This document shows, one piece after another, positions 24,050-27,291 of a stretch of DNA of 27,291 nucleotides; positions within the stretch are counted from its first letter, which is position 1, and the number at the start of each line of letters is the position of its first letter. A model generated the notes under the pieces. That model searched no databases. It was not told the origin of the DNA and was given only the letters and a program-made list of their open reading frames with translations. The translations under genes and the position numbers were made by a program. This stretch comes from Bacteroidota bacterium. GTDB lineage: Bacteria > Bacteroidota > Bacteroidia > Flavobacteriales > Flavobacteriaceae. Location of the stretch: positions 1-27,291 of the forward strand of contig JADWMI010000004.1 of NCBI GenBank assembly GCA_015767395.1. Reading direction: 5' to 3'.

Positions 24050-24447
24050 TCTTCAGTTGAATTTTTCTTTGTAATTTCAGTCTGTTCTAATTCATCTGAA
24101 ATAACTTCATTTTCATCTTTTAGCCTTTTTCCTTGTACTACTTTTTCAGCTAATTTTTCAATTTGTTGCTCTTGTTTAGCGACTAGTTTTTCAATTTGTT
24201 GACGTTCCCATTCTTTACCCATAAATTTATGGGTAACAAAAACGTTTACAAAATGGATGCTTAATAAAAAGAGCCAGGCCACAATTGCCCAAACAAACCA
24301 ATCATACGGTTCACCAACGTTGAGCACTTTATTTATTATTATTAAAAATGCCGAGCCAACTAAAAAAAGAATGAAATGAGTATATAAACCCTTTTTTTGT
24401 TTTTGGCGCCTTTGTGCGTTTTCGAATAATTCAAATTGATCGTTCAT
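24046..24447 (-). CDS. 2TM-domain membrane protein with C-terminal coiled coil
   Basis: A 133-residue protein with an N-terminal amphipathic/basic segment (RRQKQKKGLYTH), two transmembrane helices (~24-42 and ~50-70) separated by a short loop around GEPYDW, and a charged C-terminus. This is the 2TM-domain pattern that Bacteroidetes place in small proteins and in front of some LytTR/histidine-kinase proteins. After the helices comes the near-repeat QQIEKLVAK / QQIEKLAEK, which looks like a short coiled coil, then an acidic tail. No catalytic residues are visible. It starts four bases after the 70-residue gene and overlaps folA, so it is embedded between thyA and folA in one transcript. Function unknown. 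Confidence 0.75.
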   Translation of the reverse strand: MNDQFELFENAQRRQKQKKGLYTHFILFLVGSAFLIIINKVLNVGEPYDWFVWAIVAWLFLLSIHFVNVFVTHKFMGKEWERQQIEKLVAKQEQQIEKLAEKVVQGKRLKDENEVISDELEQTEITKKNSTEE

Positions 24448-24451
24448 AATA

Positions 24452-24664
24452 TTACATACTTTTAACCCATTCTTTTATGTAGTCTGTGTAATCTCTTGTT
24501 TCGTTTTCATCAGGATTTTTGTATTCTTCAATAGCGGCAGTTAAAAATTTAGCAATTTCTTCTTCCGATGAATTTAAAAGGAATTCAATAGATTTTAAAA
24601 TATTTACATCTTCAATTTGATTGATTCTATCAATTATTTTTTCTTTTAAAACTTGATCTTGCAT
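24452..24664 (-). CDS. Small acidic helical protein, antitoxin-like in appearance
   Basis: A 70-residue soluble protein I do not recognise. It is predicted mainly helical: a helix-turn-helix-like pair (KEKIIDRINQIEDVNILKSIEFLL), a second helix (SEEEIAKFLTAAIEEYKN), then an acidic linker and a short amphipathic end (YTDYIKEWVKSM). The size and style resemble antitoxin components of Bacteroidetes toxin-antitoxin pairs, but no toxin gene lies next to it; the neighbours are thyA (26 bases upstream) and the 2TM gene (4 bases downstream). It could be a free-standing regulator or a co-factor of the 2TM protein. The tight spacing supports it as a real gene. Confidence 0.65.
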   Translation of the reverse strand: MQDQVLKEKIIDRINQIEDVNILKSIEFLLNSSEEEIAKFLTAAIEEYKNPDENETRDYTDYIKEWVKSM

Positions 24665-24690
24665 TTTTTTAATTTTTGATTAATCCATTT

Positions 24691-25515
24691 TTATACAGCA
24701 ACCGAACCTTTAATATGTGGATGCGGATTGTAATCAACTAAGTTAAAGTCTTCAAATTTAAAATCAAAAATATTTTTAATGTTTTGGTTAATTTCCATTG
24801 TTGGAAGCGTTCTAGGCTCCCTTGATAGTTGTAAATCAATTTGTTCACTGTGATTGCTATAAATATGTGCATCACCAAAAGTGTGAATGAAATCTCCAGG
24901 TTTTAAACCACAAACTTGCGCCATCATTAATGTTAATAAAGCATAGGAAGCAATATTAAAGGGAACACCTAAAAAAATATCTGCACTACGTTGATACAAT
25001 TGACATGATAATTTTCCATCAGTTACATAAAATTGAAAAAAGGCATGGCAAGGAGGTAATGCAGCTTTGTTGTTTGCAACATTTTCAGTAAATGAGACAG
25101 AAGTATCGGGTAAAACACTTGGGTTCCATGCAGTAACAATCATTCTTCTACTGTCCGGATTGGTTTTAATAGTGTTTATTACTTCAGTTATTTGATCAAT
25201 TCCTTCGCTGTTCCAGTTTCTCCATTGATGGCCATAAACAGGTCCGAGGTCACCGTTTTCGTCTGCCCAGGCATCCCAAATTTTCACGTTGTTTTCTTTT
25301 AAATAAGCGATATTGGTTTCACCTTTTAAAAACCATAACAATTCATAAATAATAGATTTTAAATGTAGTTTTTTTGTGGTTACCATTGGAAAACCTTCAC
25401 TTAAATCAAAACGCATTTGATAACCAAAAACACTTTTTGTTCCTGTTCCGGTTCTATCTTCTTTTAATATTCCTTTATCTTTTACGTGTTGTATTAGGTC
25501 TAAATATTGTTTCAT
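24691..25515 (-). CDS. thyA: Thymidylate synthase
   Basis: A 274-residue enzyme that methylates dUMP to dTMP with methylene-tetrahydrofolate, producing dihydrofolate for FolA. Motifs: [40 protein letters not shown], the nucleophile C156 in [32 protein letters not shown], and [12 protein letters not shown]. The nucleophile is at 146 in the 264-residue E. coli enzyme; the ten extra residues lie just before it (around [10 protein letters not shown]). This is the ThyA type, so a ThyX is not needed. It heads the run thyA - 70-aa - 2TM - folA. An inverted repeat separates it from nupC upstream. Confidence 0.96.
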   Translation of the reverse strand: MKQYLDLIQHVKDKGILKEDRTGTGTKSVFGYQMRFDLSEGFPMVTTKKLHLKSIIYELLWFLKGETNIAYLKENNVKIWDAWADENGDLGPVYGHQWRNWNSEGIDQITEVINTIKTNPDSRRMIVTAWNPSVLPDTSVSFTENVANNKAALPPCHAFFQFYVTDGKLSCQLYQRSADIFLGVPFNIASYALLTLMMAQVCGLKPGDFIHTFGDAHIYSNHSEQIDLQLSREPRTLPTMEINQNIKNIFDFKFEDFNLVDYNPHPHIKGSVAV

Positions 25516-25542
25516 TATTTATGTTTATTTGTTAAAGCGATT

Positions 25543-25578
25543 AATTGTTTAAGTGTTACTTTACACGTTTAAACAATT
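25543..25578. repeat. 36-bp inverted repeat between the nucleoside transporter gene and thyA
   Basis: AATTGTTTAA (25543-25552) and TTAAACAATT (25569-25578) are perfect complements. Inside them GTGT (25553-25556) pairs with ACAC (25563-25566) around a six-base loop, with a two-base bulge. The stem is 14 bp in all. It begins nine bases after the transporter stop and ends 28 bases before the thyA ATG. There is no T-tract on either strand, so it is not a standard terminator; it may be an RNA processing/stability element or an operator for thyA. Confidence 0.5.
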
Positions 25579-25587
25579 CTACAGAAA

Positions 25588-26982
25588 TTATCCAATTATC
25601 ATTCCCGCAATGGTTGCTGAAAGCAAAGAAGCGATAGAACCTCCAATTAATGCTTTAATACCAAATTCAGACAATGTTTTACGTTGTCCTGGAGCCAAAG
25701 AACCAATCCCTCCAATTTGAATTCCAATTGAAGCAAAATTGGCAAATCCACATAGCATATATGTCGCCATAATTACCGATTTGTTATAGGTGAAATGTGT
25801 TAAGTTAGTGATGTCTTTTAGTTGGGCTAATTGTATGTATCCTACAAATTCACTGGCTGCTAATTTAATACCTAATAACTGTCCCATCAACATAATATCT
25901 TCAGTTGCAACACCAATTAACCACATTAATGGTGAAAATATGGTTCCCAAGATGGCTTCTAAAGAGAAGCTTTGATAAGGTGTATTGCTAGCCATCCAAG
26001 CATTTAAGTTTGTAATGTCACCAACCCAACCTAATATTCCATTTAACATAGCTATAATTGCTACAAAAACCAATAACATAGCAGCAACATTTGCTGCCAA
26101 TTTCAATCCTTCAGTTGTTCCATTGGCAATGGCATCTAAAATGTTTGATCCAATTTTGTCTTGTGAAACATTAACATCCATATTAATTTTTTCAGTTTGT
26201 GGATATAGCATTTTTGAAATTACAATTGCCCCAGGGGCTGCCATTACTGATGCCGCTAATAAATGTTTTGCAAAATGAAGTCTTAATACAGGGTCGTTTC
26301 CACCTAGAAAACCAATGTAGGCTGCTAAAACACCTCCGGCAACTGTAGCCATTCCACCAATCATAACCAGTAATATTTCCGAACGATTCATACGTTCCAA
26401 ATAGGCTTTTATCATTAAAGGTGCTTCGGTTTGACCTAAGAATATATTTCCTGCAACCGATAAACCTTCAGCTCCTGAAATCTTCAATAGCTTGGTCAGT
26501 AACATAGCCAATCCTTTTACAATTATTTGAATAATACCTAAATAGAATAGTAAAGAGGTTAAAGCCGAAAAGAAAATAATAGTTGGTAATATCTGAAAAA
26601 CAAAAATAAATCCGTACGTTTCACTATTCATTAAGCCTCCAAATAGAAATTCACTTCCGGCAGCTGTATAATCTAAAATGTTAGTGAAAATTCCACCAAC
26701 AAATTCAAAAATGCCTTGAATAAAAGGAATTTTTAAAACTCCAATGGCAATTAAAAGTTGCGCACTTAAACCGGCTCCAACTGTTTTCCAATTGATTGCT
26801 TTTCTGTTACTACTAAATAAATAAGCGAGAAGAATTAATGAAACCATTCCTAAAATACCTCTCAATATTGAGTTTAGTGAGAGTCCTTGATTGTCGATTA
26901 AAGGAGTTGGTATTGTTTCTTGTGCGTTTAAGGATAAAACACTAAATAATAATAGTGCACTTAAACTGATTTTTTTTAACAT
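25588..26982 (-). CDS. Concentrative nucleoside transporter (CNT/NupC family)
   Basis: A 464-residue inner-membrane symporter that takes up nucleosides. The core shows family motifs: NIFLGQTEAPLMIKAYLERM (the GQTEAP nucleoside/ion site), MATVAGGVLAAYIGFLG, HLLAASVMAAPGAIVISKM, and near the C-terminus YMLCGFANFASIGIQIGG. About eight to ten hydrophobic segments are seen. An unusual N-terminus, MLKKISLSALLLFSVLSLNAQE, looks like a cleavable signal peptide before the first core helix, which would fix the N-terminus outside the cytoplasm. It begins ten bases after the stop of the nuclease gene and precedes thyA, so uptake of nucleosides is linked by position to dTMP supply. Confidence 0.92.
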   Translation of the reverse strand: MLKKISLSALLLFSVLSLNAQETIPTPLIDNQGLSLNSILRGILGMVSLILLAYLFSSNRKAINWKTVGAGLSAQLLIAIGVLKIPFIQGIFEFVGGIFTNILDYTAAGSEFLFGGLMNSETYGFIFVFQILPTIIFFSALTSLLFYLGIIQIIVKGLAMLLTKLLKISGAEGLSVAGNIFLGQTEAPLMIKAYLERMNRSEILLVMIGGMATVAGGVLAAYIGFLGGNDPVLRLHFAKHLLAASVMAAPGAIVISKMLYPQTEKINMDVNVSQDKIGSNILDAIANGTTEGLKLAANVAAMLLVFVAIIAMLNGILGWVGDITNLNAWMASNTPYQSFSLEAILGTIFSPLMWLIGVATEDIMLMGQLLGIKLAASEFVGYIQLAQLKDITNLTHFTYNKSVIMATYMLCGFANFASIGIQIGGIGSLAPGQRKTLSEFGIKALIGGSIASLLSATIAGMIIG

Positions 26983-26992
26983 GTTTTTTTGT

Positions 26993-27291
26993 TTATTTGG
27001 AAGATCTTTTATTTATCTCATCTCTAATTTTAGCGGCCAATTCATAATCTTCATCTCGGACAGCTTTATCCAATTTTTCATTTAATTGTTTTAAAGTGTC
27101 TTTCGAGTACTTCGATTTTTTAGTTGTTTTAGGCTCTTCAATTAAATCTTCGATATCTAAATCTTGTTTGGTAGCAGAAAACTCATCTTTAATTTTTAAA
27201 TAAATACCAGCCTTGTCTAAAATGTTTTCATATGTAAATATAGGTGCATTAAATCTGGTGGCTAATGCAATGGCATCTGAAGTTCGGGTAT
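26993..27291 (-). CDS. Bifunctional nuclease (BFN/DUF151) family protein with C-terminal UVR motif (partial)
   Basis: Only the C-terminal 99 codons are in the window; the gene enters from the right edge and stops at 26993. The visible part begins TRTSDAIALATRFNAPIF, the characteristic end of the BFN/DUF151 domain (R-x-S-D-A-I-x-L-A). After a charged linker (DLIEEPKTTKKSKYSK) comes LNEKLDKAVRDEDYELAAKIRDEI, a UVR motif as in UvrB/UvrC and McsA-type proteins, which mediates protein-protein contact. BFN proteins have been reported with RNase and DNase activity in plants; the bacterial role is unclear. The complete gene is expected to be about 200 codons. It is followed ten bases later by the nucleoside transporter gene. 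Confidence 0.88.
   Translation of the reverse strand, partial: TRTSDAIALATRFNAPIFTYENILDKAGIYLKIKDEFSATKQDLDIEDLIEEPKTTKKSKYSKDTLKQLNEKLDKAVRDEDYELAAKIRDEINKRSSK

Noticed and set aside
24452..24664. Toxin-antitoxin module
   Set aside because: The 70-residue protein looks antitoxin-like, but no toxin gene is adjacent; the neighbours are thyA and a 2TM protein.
1..27291. tRNA, rRNA, CRISPR array, insertion sequence or prophage
   Set aside because: Gaps are short and hold no clover-leaf, spaced repeat or transposase/integrase features that I could see.

Overview
The window looks like chromosomal core DNA of a gliding marine-type Flavobacteriaceae (Bacteroidetes). It is AT-rich. It carries the gliding genes gldB and gldC, an SDR-type threonine dehydrogenase of the kind described from Flavobacterium, a DnaG whose zinc-ribbon ligands are all replaced, and several TAnnTTTG -7 boxes typical of the Bacteroidetes housekeeping sigma factor. 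The genus cannot be fixed from the sequence. I see no insertion sequence, phage, CRISPR array, rRNA or tRNA, and no gene-free stretch longer than 300 bases.

Layout. 1-1829 (minus): an N-acetylhexosamine 1-kinase-like gene followed by a FucP/NagP-type sugar transporter cut by the left edge. 1881-4729: a threonine-to-glycine module, tdh-kbl (minus), with a divergent Lrp/AsnC regulator. 4782-7464 (minus): a DoxX-like membrane protein, a secreted M1 metallopeptidase and a secreted unknown protein. 7669-11771 (plus): clpP-clpX, a strong terminator, then dnaG. 11786-15521 (minus): two exported thioredoxin-fold proteins, a membrane-anchored MutS-family ATPase and nadE. 15582-16879 (plus): gldB-gldC with overlapping stop and start. 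16880-16999: a short gap with REP-like repeats. 17000-18127 (minus): a HPPK-deoxynucleoside kinase fusion. 18231-21124 (plus): sppA and a sulfotransferase. 21121-22696 (minus): a DUF2141 protein, a gap with a candidate small RNA, and an AraC-type regulator. 22902-23498 (plus): a small secreted beta-rich protein. 23567-27291 (minus): folA, a 2TM coiled-coil protein, a 70-residue protein, thyA, a concentrative nucleoside transporter and a bifunctional-nuclease/UVR protein cut by the right edge.

How the genes work together. The most coherent theme is nucleotide and folate metabolism in the right third. Nucleoside uptake (nupC-like), deoxynucleoside phosphorylation and pterin activation (the fusion), dTMP synthesis (thyA) and regeneration of tetrahydrofolate (folA) lie within 10 kb. 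Two uncharacterised small genes sit between thyA and folA in what looks like one transcript. A second theme is cell-envelope work: gliding lipoprotein, SppA, M1 peptidase and thiol-disulfide proteins.

I did not find a clearly new multi-gene system such as defence or biosynthesis. The best leads are the DnaG without zinc ligands, the membrane MutS homolog, the unknown pair inside the thyA-folA operon, the HPPK-dNK fusion and a candidate small RNA near 21.74-21.82 kb. All function calls come from reading motifs by eye; no database search was run.
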